A stretch of DNA of 64,000 bases from Agarophyton chilense (lineage: Eukaryota > Rhodophyta > Florideophyceae > Gracilariales > Gracilariaceae): the NCBI GenBank assembly GCA_030374765.1, contig JARGXX010000027.1:1116001-1180000 (forward strand). The letters are read 5' to 3'. Of the stretch, positions 21,572 through 32,794 are shown in pieces. Below the pieces are notes generated by a model that was not told the origin of the DNA, ran no database searches, and was given only the letters and a program-made list of their open reading frames with translations. How positions within the stretch are numbered: position 1 is the first letter of the stretch; every line of letters begins with the position of its first letter. The position numbers and the translations under genes are program-made.

Positions 21572-22425
21572 TCAGCCCAGCCCTCCATGCGACGCCGAAA
21601 GCAAGTAAAACGGCGGGGCGACGGGGCTGTTCGGTGACAGCTCTGCGAGACAGTGTGTTTCAAAGTGCACAACATCGCACAATTCGAAAGAATTGTGCCT
21701 GTAGGAAAGTCCTCCAGCCTGCTTTACAGACACAAAACACACGCAATGTGCCCTCTGATTTTCGACATTATATCGTTTTCGCAAGATCACGCACGCAGAT
21801 TCCATTGCTTGAGTCATGGCACACACCTCTTCTCAAGTGAGCGCAATAGATTGCTAATTTCCCAGTTTCCTAAGACCTCATTCCTGCTCATTTTGTTTCC
21901 AACACCATTACGAACAGGTGTCAGGTTTCATTTGTCCTCTTCAAACGCTTGAATGTGACGTAGCCTATATTTGAAGGGTTCTCGTACGAGCAGGTTCTGG
22001 ATATGGGAACATAAAAACCACTTTGCAACATGTCCCGCGTGAACCGTTGGCAGTCACTTTCTCGATCGATATATGAGTGTCATTCATGTGGAGAGGCCCT
22101 GGCTACGTCATGCGAACGATGAAGAGGCCTATCGAGAGGAGGTGGAGCTCTTCAGGAGTGTTATTGACATCAAACGTAACGGCTCAAGAGATCCGAGCCA
22201 TAATGTGTGCAAGTCATGCCGAGTCCGAGCTTGTACTTGTACTGGTTACGAACAGTAAGCTAGTGACCACAGAAATAGAAAAGTGCCGTTGAACGATGAT
22301 TCCCATACTATATAAATAAAGTTAACTTATTAGGAATGCACTTGGGTTATCTATCTCAAAACCTCCGTGTTCCAACAAGATGACGAGCGGAGCTGGAAGA
22401 GGTGGTGGCAAAGAAAGAGGATTAA

Positions 22426-22638
22426 TTGGTGCTTTTGGTGGCGAGTGCAGAAGAGACGAAGGAGGACGTAGATTCCACTCTTCGAGAGAATATATTTGAG
22501 CTCGAGAAAGAGGTGAACCGGCTCCGGGCTTGCCAGCAACAGCTTCAGGGGGCTCAAAAACAAATGGCTCAGTTGGAGAGCCGGGTGAGGGTTGTATCAG
22601 CCGCAATAAGTCGACGCAACCGTGCTTTAAAAAACTAA
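22426..22638 (+). CDS. Unrecognised coiled-coil ORF
   Basis: 70 codons of almost pure coiled-coil (RENIFELEKEVNRLRACQQQ, then LQGAQKQMAQLESRVRVV), ending ISRRNRALKN and a stop. No ATG starts this frame; it would need an upstream exon. The frame before it (MTSGAGRGGGKERGLIGAFG at 22380) is in another phase. It could be the C-terminus of a small helical subunit, but I cannot name one. Confidence 0.35.
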   Translation: MVLLVASAEETKEDVDSTLRENIFELEKEVNRLRACQQQLQGAQKQMAQLESRVRVVSAAISRRNRALKN

Positions 22639-22802
22639 GGGGGAGCACGGGAGGCACAAACAGGCAAGCCCAACCCAGGGTCCCGGTCGAGGGAAGCGGT
22701 GGTTAGTTAAGAAGGGTTAGAATGTTTGATAAATATGTATTGAAATGAAATGTATGAGCTGTGGAGTGCCGGGGGTTGTCGTCAACCCCAGCAGCGCATT
22801 TC

Positions 22803-23147
22803 TCAATAATCAACAACTTCTTCTCTGTTCCATTCGTGCAACGCTTGCATAACGTGCTTGGAACTGTTCATGATGCTGTGGAGCATCTGAGGGGTGTTCA
22901 CTCGCACATGGTGTTGATAGAAGAGTGAGATCTTTGTTCCCATTTCAGCGGAAAGATAGATTGTAGCGGTTTTCGCAAGAGTCGTTTGCAGCGCATTCAG
23001 ATTCACGACGTCGGTGCCCAACTTAAAAAACATATCGTCGGCAAAGAAAGGATGAGCTTGTGCAACAGCAGCCTCACATGCGCCAGCCCGTGTGATGATG
23101 TTGGACTCGCAGTGCAATGCGGATAGCGCGGGACGGACGTGACGCAT
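22803..23147 (-). CDS. Unrecognised helical ORF, 114 codons
   Basis: ATG at 23147. The sequence looks like a well-behaved globular helical protein (LGTDVVNLNALQTTLAKTA, then IYLSAEMGTKISLFYQHHV), ending EWNREEVVDY and a stop. I do not recognise the family. It lies head-to-head with the isocitrate dehydrogenase fragment at 23.18 kb. It may be the last exon of a longer gene whose upstream part is missing. Confidence 0.35.
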   Translation of the reverse strand: MRHVRPALSALHCESNIITRAGACEAAVAQAHPFFADDMFFKLGTDVVNLNALQTTLAKTATIYLSAEMGTKISLFYQHHVRVNTPQMLHSIMNSSKHVMQALHEWNREEVVDY

Positions 23148-23182
23148 CTCGGGCGCTTTCCCACTCGTGCTGGCACAGTTGA

Positions 23183-23500
23183 CATGACAATGTCAAAACT
23201 ATTGAAACAGAAGCGGCGCATGGTACGGTAATTCGCCGTTATCGTGAGCATCAGGCAGGTCAGAACGCCAGTACCAATCCTATTTCATCCATATTTGCTT
23301 TGACGGGTGGTTTGGAACATCGAGGAAAACTCGATCATAATGAAGATCTTGTTAATTATGCAACACGAGTTGAAAAGGCTTGTATTGGTACTGTGGAAAG
23401 TGCAACAATGTCAAGAGATCTCGCCCTCTCCATTATTGGTATCAAGGGCACTGATCGTCTGTATTGGGACACCACTGAGGGTTATGGTACCCATGAGTAG
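23183..23500 (+). pseudogene. NADP-dependent isocitrate dehydrogenase, C-terminal fragment
   Basis: About 105 codons match the end of eukaryotic NADP-isocitrate dehydrogenase: [20 protein letters not shown] (family: EAEAAHGTVTRHYR), then [20 protein letters not shown] (family: STNPIASIFAWTRGL.HR.K), LDHNEDL, and [20 protein letters not shown] before the stop. The enzyme oxidises isocitrate to 2-oxoglutarate; this piece includes the His of the NADP-binding AAHGT loop. The roughly 300 upstream residues are absent; a TGA lies just before the match and unrelated frames precede it. The Trp of the usual IFAWTRGL is replaced and the W-T-R triad reads L-T-G. It is either a truncated pseudogene or a stranded last exon. 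Confidence 0.7.
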
Positions 23501-24191
23501 TGGATCATGTAGTTGCGAGAGCTTCCACGAGTTAGTGACGGGCTGACGAATGGCCAACCCTCGTGCAAGCATGAGTGAGATGAGGACAATGAGTACCACT
23601 CCTTAGCGATGTTACCCAATGTGAGGGATGGCAAGACTCTCTGGTATGCCAGCATTATAAGAAGGGCTGATACCAGCACAAACACCTCCGCCAGCAATTG
23701 GATGGGCAATCTACCCAGAAGGGAAATGAGCGCAACGTCCGCCCGCAGCCCGGCGATGGCATACGCCAACAGAATGGACAGATAATTTATTAGAACAGCA
23801 AGCGCAAGAAGCCATCACGGCGGCGTGTACTAACAATACGGGATTAAAAGCGCCGCCAGCGATTGCAGGGGTTTTAGGGGTGTCTCAAATGCGACTGCGT
23901 GTTCCAATCAACGGGCTTATAGCCCACAGCTTCATAAGGTGCATAGTACGCGCGTTGCAAAAGCTCGCTGGTGGCAACGGCGACTACGAGCTGTGCAAGC
24001 AGGTTGCCCGTGAAGAGCAGCACGAGCGGGCAGTGACCGACTGCGTGCAGTGGGATGAGCAGGGCGAGAATACCCGTCCATATTACGGTGGCAACGCTCA
24101 CCGCTGTAGTATGCACGAGGCTGTCGAAGGATGGGCGCATGCGCGCAGTCGGCACGGTGAAGGGGTGACGACGGAGGTGCGTGCGAGCCAT
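23482..24191 (-). pseudogene. Multi-pass membrane protein remnant, family not recognised
   Basis: Two minus-strand pieces in different frames together encode at least four hydrophobic helices. The first, from about 24191, has TTAVSVATVIWTGILALLIP and CPLVLLFTGNLLAQLVVAVA followed by ELLQRAYYAPYEAVGY. The second, from about 23.80 kb, has AVLINYLSILLAYAIAGL and IQLLAEVFVLVSALLIMLAY. The open frames are separated by stops near 23.87-23.80 kb (an intron is possible). Topology alone does not identify a transporter family; a nuclear-pore or transporter membrane protein would fit equally well. Confidence 0.35.
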
Positions 24192-24716
24192 TCTATAGTC
24201 ACTTGCCGTTCAACCAGAGGCGAGCGCGTGGGCCAGGTCGTGAGCCAGGTTGTGAACGAGCCGCGCCCAGTGCCCTCCCCTTGTGCTGAGCACCGAGTGA
24301 CACCTGCTGCTCAGCATTCATAGCAGTGCACAAAGCACAACTCACGACGAGGCATTCGCTGAAAGTCGTACTGAGCGTTGCGGCGCAGCCAGACGCCTGA
24401 GAAAAATGAGACGTTTACAAATGGTCTTAGCGTGCCCCGTCCGCGCCGACTCATTTGCAACGTGTGTCGTGTGCCGCGCAGCGGTACCAGTCGACCCACG
24501 CTTTCGATTAGAAAGCAACGTGCGCTGGAGATATCTGAAAAGAAGGAATCCCACCTTTGGGGGGCCCCCCCTGGATCCAGAACTCACGCATATCATGCTT
24601 GACCTTTTTATTGCAACGTATCAGAGCGATCATGAAGCCTGCGTGCGCCGCTCTTCTTGCTTGCTCCCGGAGCGCGGCGAGCTTTTTGTGACAAGCGGCG
24701 GGGTGACTGAATTGTT

Positions 24717-25607
24717 TCAGGCTGCGTTGCGTCGTTCTTCCGAGAGGGGGGGGGGAGGCACATCGTCCTTGCCATCTAGCGGGTACTTCAAGCTGGGCCG
24801 CCCATCCCTCGAGTCTGACTTTTTGGCATTCCTGTGTTCCGGAGAAAGTGATCGATTACCTTCTTGGACATCGTTCTGGCCATCTCCCCAGCCCCACTTT
24901 TGTGAACCGTCGTCCAGGCGAGACTTTGTGGCTTTGTCCTTCGTTTTTGCGGCATCGCTCTTGAAAGAAGATCTGGTCCGATCCCTGGAGATTTCATCCG
25001 CTCTGTCTGCGTTGCGCATTGAGAGCTTGTCTTCTCTTTTTTCAAAGCTGTCGTTTCCCTCTTCCTTTTTGCGAGAACTGTTACTATCCCAGTCACTACG
25101 GTCACTCAAACGAGGCCACGCGCCTCTGAACCCTGTCCTCTGCTCCGACCTGTCATCACCTGCAGCTCACTCGCGCGAGCGACCACCAGAACCATACTTG
25201 CCTTCGGAGCGATCCCTGTGCTGGGAGCAATTCTTTCGTACAGAGCGATCTGTCCCTTCAGGTCGATCCAGCACGGACTCCTCAATCAGAAAGCGTTGCA
25301 GATTGTGGTCGAGCGGAGGCCGGAAGAAAATCATTTTCCAGCGAGCGTGACCTTGATGTACACGCCGATGATCACGCCTCCATATCCGCTTCATGGTGAC
25401 GTTTGGCAAACTGTACCGGCGCGACGACGGCGCAATTTGAGCAGCGCAACGGATCATTGGGGCGTGCGTGTATGTTACTTCCGATGAGGCATTTTTCGGT
25501 ACAGCACCAGCGCAGCGACTGTTGTTATTGGGCGCTTTGTGCGAGGCGGAGCACAGATTTGAAGTTGACATATTTGTAGCTCCCACGGACGGCGCTTGTA
25601 CGACCAA
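24717..25607 (-). CDS. Arg/Ser/Asp-rich protein, possible RS-type nuclear protein C-terminus
   Basis: Minus strand. A piece ending in RSVRKNCSQHRDRSEGKYGS (25167) is followed in a shifted frame by LSDRSDWDSNSSRKKEEG, RADEISRDRTRSSFKSDAAK, QKWGWGDGQNDVQEGNRSLS and VPPPPLSEERRNAA before a stop at 24717. The dense R, S, D, E and K with repeated DRS/SRD resembles RS-domain or other charged nuclear RNA-binding proteins. No RRM or other fold is visible upstream, so this is composition only. The opposite strand also has a 314-codon frame from an ATG at 24406, but its Ser/Leu/Arg-rich translation looks like the mirror of this charged tract. Confidence 0.35.
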
Positions 25608-26561
25608 AAAGAGCCGTGGAATCTCGCGAGAACGAAGCGGTCAGATCTTATTTGTACCAAGACAAGGTGGAGTGACGGAATGTTTGTCTGAAAGTTTTGA
25701 GCGTTTTGAAAGGATTGTGGGTATCAAGTTTCTCTCCAGGAGCCAGCCACACTCCGTCGCCATGCACAACAGCGTCCTTCTCTCCACCTCGTGACCTCTC
25801 TGGCAACCCCCCCGTATCGCCCGCTGGTCACCGCGGTGCGAGTGCCACCTTTGTTCTCGAACAAGTGAATATAACACCTAATGTAGTTCATCGGAAGGAA
25901 AGGAAGTCTAAATATCTTACTCTGAAACGGACAAAGTGCGTACTGGTATGGGAGGCATATTCCTGTGTAACTCCATGCAAGTAGAGGTCATGAACCTGTT
26001 GGTCAATGGTCAAAAAAGATTAGCATGCTATAATAAGGTACCCATCATAATGTTGTTATTCATTGCTGTGGAATGATGTACCCTTTCAAAAGTGGTCGTC
26101 TTTCACCATATCCCACGACGCCATTTTCCTTTTCTGGGTTGCATGCGTTGCTCATTCGAATGGAGATACAATAAACGCATTTCATACATATTCTCAAGCA
26201 GAAGCATCGAAGTAGATCATGAAGCATGCTCATCAGGTTATTGCGAAGCTGGAAAAGGCGTTGGTACCTCCAGGAGACAAGAACGAAGATGAGAGCCTCC
26301 TACTCTTAATCATCTTTTTATACATCAAGCCTATCTTCATCCCGTTGGAAATGATCTACATGAGTTATAGTACCTTCAGTTTGCCATGTGTGATCTTGTA
26401 CCCTACTGTGGAGTCCACCTTCTCGGATTGGGAAACAATCATCACCGGCTGGTCCCTTTGGCTACTCCTTGTAGCTCTACCTTTCTCCCCGCTTGATCTT
26501 CGATTCGAACTGGATCGAGGTAGTAACGTCGGCCTTGAACATCAAGGAATCCTACGAGTCT
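25608..26561. other. No gene recognised
   Basis: Short unrelated frames on both strands, no motif. It borders the end of the Tnp2-type transposase remnant. Confidence 0.35.
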
Positions 26562-29491
26562 TTAGATACAAACAGCGGGTTCCATGGTGATTTCCCCACT
26601 GCCTTTCTTAACTGTGTACATAAGATCAAAAATCTCATTTTCTCGTAGACCGTACTGCCACTTTACCTCCACAAATGCCGTCACTACCAGCATGGATCCA
26701 ACCTCGAGAGTAACTTCTATGATATCCTTGACGCTAGCATAGAACAAGTGTTTGAGTTTCTGTGCTTGTGGAGCAGTAATGGTAGGAGATTGTGAACAGA
26801 AAGATTCCTCTGATACCGGATCAAATTCGGCTGCAATGCAGAACTTGTGGCGGGAATTGCGTCTTGGACGTCGAGAACGAATAATATGCGCGGCCTTGCT
26901 CTCAACCACGAATTTCTGTGATGGTTTGGTAACCCTAAACTTCTTGAAGCATCTTGCAGATGTGATGACAAAATCATTGGAGTAGAAGGGAAAGTTCTCT
27001 CGAACAAACAGTTTCACAGCACTTTTCTGAAAATTCCGTATTCGAATCTCTCCATCTACGGCACCAAAACACTGAGCACTAGTATGGAACTCGGATATAC
27101 TACTCATGGTTTCTGTCGTTGTCATTCGGATCAAGCTCGTTTCGGTCAACGCGAGTACCGGTCTTTCGCAAGGAGGAGTTTTCCGATTGTTTGAAATCTT
27201 TAACGCTAGAAGTTTGAAGTTCTTGTGAAAGACATGTGCTGTGAGATTCGATGTTTTTTGAACTCTTCGCCCGATCTCTCCTAGATGTCGTTCAACAACA
27301 AATTGGTATGTAATAGGAAGAGGGCCACATTCTCGAAGAAGTTGTGGTAGGTGAAGAATTTCATGGGTGGTTGGTTTCAAGCTGTACGAATGAGTACCAT
27401 TGTTGTCTAACAAGTCAACGAATCTCGCATACGCTTCTTCCACTATATCTTTCAGTTGCTGGACGCAACTCAGGGTACTATTGTATCCAAAACTTAAGGA
27501 TATCATATCGGCTGTGCGTTTCAAAAGAAGAAGAATATTTCTATGGACATTGAACTTGTGGAAGAATGGAAGCAGGTACAAGTCAACATGCCGTTTCAAA
27601 TCCTTCGCTTTGTATTTCGAAAGATTGTGAAGAGATAAAGGGGATCAACCCCACGAGGATGTTATTCCGGCACATGACGAATCCATGGCCTCATTGATAT
27701 TCTGTAGAGTTTGCTGTGGTATGCAATAGTTCGGAAGGTCGCTAGACCTCGCATGTTGTGGATGTGTACCGGTCAAAAGACGCAGGACAGGCTTTACCCA
27801 GCCAAGCAGAAGCATGTGCATAACATCATACGGGAAAGAGTAGATGTAGTCGATGGAAAGTCCTTTCAAGCATGACGCTCGCTTTATTCCTGTAGGCTTG
27901 ATGAGTTGATTTCGGACCCTTTCGTCTGTTCTTAAAGATCCAAGTGCCTTCCAAGTCGATAAAATATCCAACCCCAATCTTCTGGTACCACCTTCAGAGT
28001 TAATGACTTCGCCAGTCTTATAGGACCGGCTTCTTTGGATGACACTTTTGATGATCTTGAAATCAACATTTGGAACCGCACAAAGACATTTATACTCCTT
28101 GAAAAACACACGTTTATTCAAGCAGAATCTGCAAAAGATACTGCCCGTGCGCCCTACGTAACCCTACACTTTTGAGGCCGCAGGCCAGTCTGCTGTGAAA
28201 TACACCATGAATGCTCTCAATCTCCGCAGCTTAACAATCGCAACATGATATCAAGATACCACTTTCAAGGCTTTTCAGATCCAGAACGATCTCGCTCATG
28301 AACGTGTCTAAGTACTCTGCATCGTGAGAAGCTGGAATGATTCCAAATACGATTGAATTGGATGCTTGGCTCCGCCACATAGGAGGAAAGTTCAGCACGC
28401 TGGATACAATTGGCCACGATGATATAGTTTCCCCTTTGCGATTTCTTGTACACTCGAAGCCATCAGTGGAAAGTGTGAGGAACACGATGATTTCCTTCCC
28501 GTAATTGTCCAAGTTGAGAAGCTTATCAACGTGATTCCGAACAAACATGTTTCCATGAGAGTAATCATGAACTGCAGTCTTCGCTTCATCTTCGGAAAGT
28601 GACTTCTTCGCTCTGATGCAACCTTCAAGGAGAGCTTTCACTGAAATACTGGAGTTACAAAGTCCTTTCAATGCTGATGAAGGTCTCATGAATCAAAACT
28701 TCTCATTGCCCTTATTCAAATTGTAATCGCAAACGGGACATGTGGAAGCTAAAAGGAGCCTCCCGGATTGAGCTGCGTGTCCATTTGGGCACATTCGCAC
28801 GTATGATTTAGAAAGGCAAGACTGGCGTAAGGCAGAAGCGATCATAGTTCGATAATGGAATCGAGACCTTATTGGAGGCATCTTTGTAATCATCTCCATG
28901 GCTTTTTGCGAATCATTCGAGAGCTCGCCCGCGTAGACTATGCCAGCAAGTCGCTTGAACTCAAACATCTTTCGATTGGCCTCAGCATTATTGGAGTACG
29001 CATTGGAAACGCTTATAAGTAGCAAAAGATTTGCTTGCAATGCTCTCGGACATCATCTCTATTTCATCACAGAACGCTTCAACGCCGGCAACATCACCAC
29101 AGATTGCTTCAACGCCAGCAACAGCGCCAAAACCATGTGCTCCTCTCATTTCAGAAGCATCCCTTACATCGAGGCCTGAGTCTTGTTGCGGTTCTTCCAA
29201 TTCTTCCTGTTCTGGGACCGCATTTTCATGGTATGGGAATTTCTCTGCGTCCTGTGAGCTAGCACTTTTTACAAACTGGGAGACTACTGATTTACTTAAC
29301 CCAAATGGCTCAACCGGAATGGTCTGGTTTCTGCCTTGCCACCTACAAAGTCTCCTTCCCTGCATCTCGTTTGTGTCCTCCTCCTCATTTTGGTTTAATT
29401 CTTCTTGGTTGTCATCGTTCGAAAACGGAACGCTTCTGCTATGAGAAGATATCTCCTAGCCACACTGTTTCCTTCCTCTTGCTCTCGACAT
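26562..29491 (-). pseudogene. Tnp2/DUF4218-type (CACTA-like) transposase, decayed
   Basis: Minus strand from an ATG at 29491 (MSRARGRKQCG, then TAG). In order: an acidic N-terminal region; CPNGHAAQSG ... CPVCDYNL, a zinc-ribbon-like pair; LSTDGFECTRNRKGETISSW and FGIIPASHDAEYL, matching the conserved TDGF/W.../P block of Tnp2 transposases; GYVGRTGSIFCRFCLNKRVF; and FPYDVMHMLLLGWVKPVLRL, the D.MH...LG motif. The last 345 codons (27599-26562) include a DUF4218-like region: SLKPTTHEILHLPQLLRECG, then FVVERHLGEIGRRVQKTSNL. This follows the domain order of En/Spm (CACTA) transposases and their relatives. Four or more stops or frameshifts separate the parts. No terminal CACTA repeats were found, so the element's ends are undefined. 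Confidence 0.75.
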
Positions 29492-29633
29492 GATGATTTG
29501 AAAACTATGATAAGAATGCAGGGTATCATGGACGTCTAAGTCTTTGTCGGAGTCTCTGAAGGTCACAAGCGATCCGCCTTCACGTGGTGTGACTGACTTC
29601 CCTCGTTTCTAGGGAAGCGAAACGGATCTGCGG

Positions 29634-30449
29634 TTGGGTCTCCAACGGAGACCAGCATATTTCAGGTTACCAAAGATGAAAAAATCAAAAAATGCTGGAA
29701 CAAGAACGTTGCGCATACTACAACTGAACTGCAGAAGCCTTCTACGGACGGGGAAACGGAGTGAGATAGCGCGCCTCGCGCACACCTGGAGAGCTGACTT
29801 GCTTCTTCTGCAAGAAACTCACTTACGCAAGGGAGATCGCAACCCGTCCATCCAAGGCTTCTCAGTAGTAGGCAGATGTGACAGAGAGTGGGATTTTAGT
29901 ATGAATGAGGGCAGAGGTGGCGGGGTAACAACATACCAGAGAAACGATCTCAGTCTCGATCTTCTCACAGAACGCTCAATTACGACAGGAATTGAAAGAG
30001 TGACTGTTCTTGTGCGGAGTCCACGAGGTTTACTCTCTATTGGCAATGTGTACATACCACCACAGCTCCGGATGACAAAATGGTATACATTACTCGACGA
30101 CCAAGACATGATAGTCGGAGAATGTAATATTTGTGGCTCATGGTACCCTTCAAGAGCCGAAGCAGCAGGTATTGAGTTTGAGGAGCACATGCAGAAGACG
30201 CAGCGAGAGGTATTGAATATGGATGGCGTTGCAACTCACACAGATCCGGCAAGCCGATCACAGAGTAGCATAGATGTGGCGGTCATCCCGAAAAAATGGC
30301 TACCTCTCACTACATGGGAAGCAGCACCAGAACCTTTTACAGATCATCACGCATGCCTCAAAACAGTAGATGTGGGAAAAAAGAAGTACGTTCAAGACAA
30401 AAGGAAGCACTGGGGCTACGTAAAGCGGACTGGAAAAAATTCTCCATAG
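29634..30449 (+). pseudogene. LINE ORF2 N-terminus: APE-like endonuclease
   Basis: It nicks target DNA to prime reverse transcription. Motifs in order: LQLNCRSLL (catalytic Asn), LLLLQETHLR (catalytic Glu), a central IGNVYIPP, SSIDVAV, and TDHHACL (the terminal SDH-type motif). The diagnostic GDFN..H...W block reads GECNICGSWYPS, so the catalytic Asp has become Glu. Ends in the wrong phase at 30449; homology continues into the RT frame at about 30.42 kb (LRKADWKKFS). Confidence 0.82.
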
Positions 30450-32794
30450 AAGTAGAAAACAGGCTTTGTATGCTAGATAATAGAGAAGTAGAAAGTATTG
30501 ATAAGCTCTATGAAATGTTTTATGTAGCAGTTCTAGAAGTAGCAAAGCATTCAGTACCATTTGGGAAAAGAAGACGAGAAGCACCATGGTGGAGCCCGGA
30601 GGCAGCAGAAGTAGTGGAAATGAGAGCAATCAGGTGGAAAGAATTCCAAGCCAATCCGAGTGAGGAAAACAGAACCGCTCTACAAAGAGCCCAATATCAC
30701 GCAAGAGTTGTCATTGATAAGCTAAAACGAGAAACATGGAAAGAAATGATGGAATCGTTACGACCACAAGACGAAGATGCAAAACTGTGGAGAATAGTGA
30801 AAGCAATTGACAAGAGCAGTATGGAACATCCAAGCTTTTGTCCACCGGCTGGAGAACGCTGGCTGGATAAAAAGCGAGCAAAGTGGTTTGTAAAATCAGT
30901 AATTCGGAACGCCCGAACTCATGAGAAGGAAACAAGATCACGAAATGAGTACAGAAAAGCTCTAAACGATTACCGCACGAAAGCAAAAGACACTGAAGCA
31001 TGGACGAACAATACATTTGACATGCACCATTTGGAGGTGGAGCTCAAAGAAATGAACCCTAAGAAAGCCGGAGGTCCGGATCTAGTACAGATAGCCTTTC
31101 TTCAGCATCTTCCAGAATTGGGAAAGAAATGGCTTCTTGAAATAATTAACAAGAGCTACAAGGAAGATAAGACACCGGCCAAGTGGAGACTTTCACGCCT
31201 TATCCCGATCCCCAAACCAGGAGTTAAAGGTAAGTTTCGGCCGATATCACTTACCTGTGTTGTAGCAAGGGTGGCAGAAAGAATGGTTAACAGGCTGTTT
31301 ATGAACTGGCTGGAACCAAGACTACCGGCATGCCAAGCGGGATTCAGAATGATGCGAACAACCGAGGAGCATGTTGTGGCTTTATGTGAACGAATTACAC
31401 ATGGATGGCAGCATAGAAGACAGACATTAGCCTTATTCTGTGACTTTTCTAAGGCTTATGATTGCGTGCAACACAATAAGTTACTGGTGAAGTTAGAAAG
31501 AATGGGATGCCCAACAAAGTTGTGAAGATGGATTAGAGTGTTTATCATGGACCGTCGATGGACCTGCAGATGGAAAACATCGGACACCAGACCGTTTGTC
31601 GTACCACAAGTACTCCCGCAAGGAGGGACCCTCTCCCCGGGATTATGGATAGCTTACGTTTCAGATCTTCCGAACAAGGTAAAGCAAGGCGACGATCGAA
31701 TTGAGGTAAGCTTATTTGCAGATGATGTTTCCATATATTCGACCCAAAGAAAACTAGAGTTTAGCCGACATGCTATTCAGGCAGCAGTTGAAAGATTGGA
31801 AGTATATCGTGCAGAGAACAATATCCAAATGAACCCTAAGAAAACTTCGTTGGTGCCGTTTACTTATTCTAATTGGAAGAAAGAAAGAACAAAGTATGAA
31901 GTAAAACTGGCGGGCTCGTGGATACAACTTTCGGAATGTGCGAGGTTTCTAGGGGTTGTACTGGACTGTAGACTTAACTTCCACCATCACCTCAACCGCG
32001 TAGCAGCAAAGTACAGAGCAAGGAACCGAATATTGCGCTGTCTCACTGGCACCACCTGGGGAGCAGATTGGAAGACCATGAACACCTTTCGGGTCGGCTT
32101 CGCAGAGCCAATCGCTAAATATGCTGCCAGTATTGTCATCCCCAACGCGATAATATGCGCAGCGGAGGAAGTAGAAAGGGCACGAAACGAGGCCTCCAGA
32201 ATCCAGACCGGTTGCGCGAAATCCTCACCCATACAGAAGTTGAGAAGTTTATTGGACCAACCAAGTTTGTACAATATTGCAGTGTCTCAAGCGGCAAGAC
32301 TCTACGAAAAAGCGAAACGATGTTTTAAGGATAGTTTATCACCGATCGCTCTGGCTGTGAAGAAAGAGTCGTTAACTCCCATTCGAAAATCAAGAAGTGC
32401 TTTCAAAAAGGCAGCCGAACATCAACTGGCTACTTGCGGGCTACTTATGCTACCAAGAGAACCATTGCCTGTACCGATCGTGATTCACAATTCCGAAAGT
32501 ATTTGCTTTCACTACACCAGCTGCACAAAGAAAGATAATATCGATTTTCAACGTCTGAAAGCTTTAAGTATGCTACGAAGCTTGCGGAAAGCAGACTGTG
32601 AAATATGGAGCGATGGTTCTGTTGGGCGCCCAAATTGGCTTGAAATCAATAAACCATTACGAGCAGCTGTCGAATGGAATGAGGGATGGTACACAGGGTA
32701 TATAGAATACTTACGGAAAAGTGGTAACTACTCAAAAACAGTACAGAACTTTTACAAGAAACACGGAAGGTTACCGGATATTTCGATTCATTAA
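30296..32794 (+). pseudogene. LINE ORF2 reverse transcriptase
   Basis: The frame contains the LINE RT fingers/palm in order: WRLSRLIPIPKPGVKGKFRP then ISL (RT motif 1/2), QAGFRMMRTTEEHV, LALFCDFSKAYDCVQHNKLL (motif A Asp), LPQGGTLSPGLWIAYVSDLP (motif B) and SLFADDVSIYS (catalytic ADD). These look intact. A TGA at 31523 falls between motif A and motif B (after CPTKL, before RWIRVF), so full RT would not be made. The thumb region FLGVVLDCRLNFHHHL follows. The enzyme copies LINE RNA at the target nick. Confidence 0.88.

Noticed and set aside
24406-25350. 314-codon plus-strand ORF with a normal ATG
   Set aside because: Its Ser/Leu/Arg-rich translation looks like the mirror image of a charged RS-like tract on the minus strand. 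No motif supports the plus strand.
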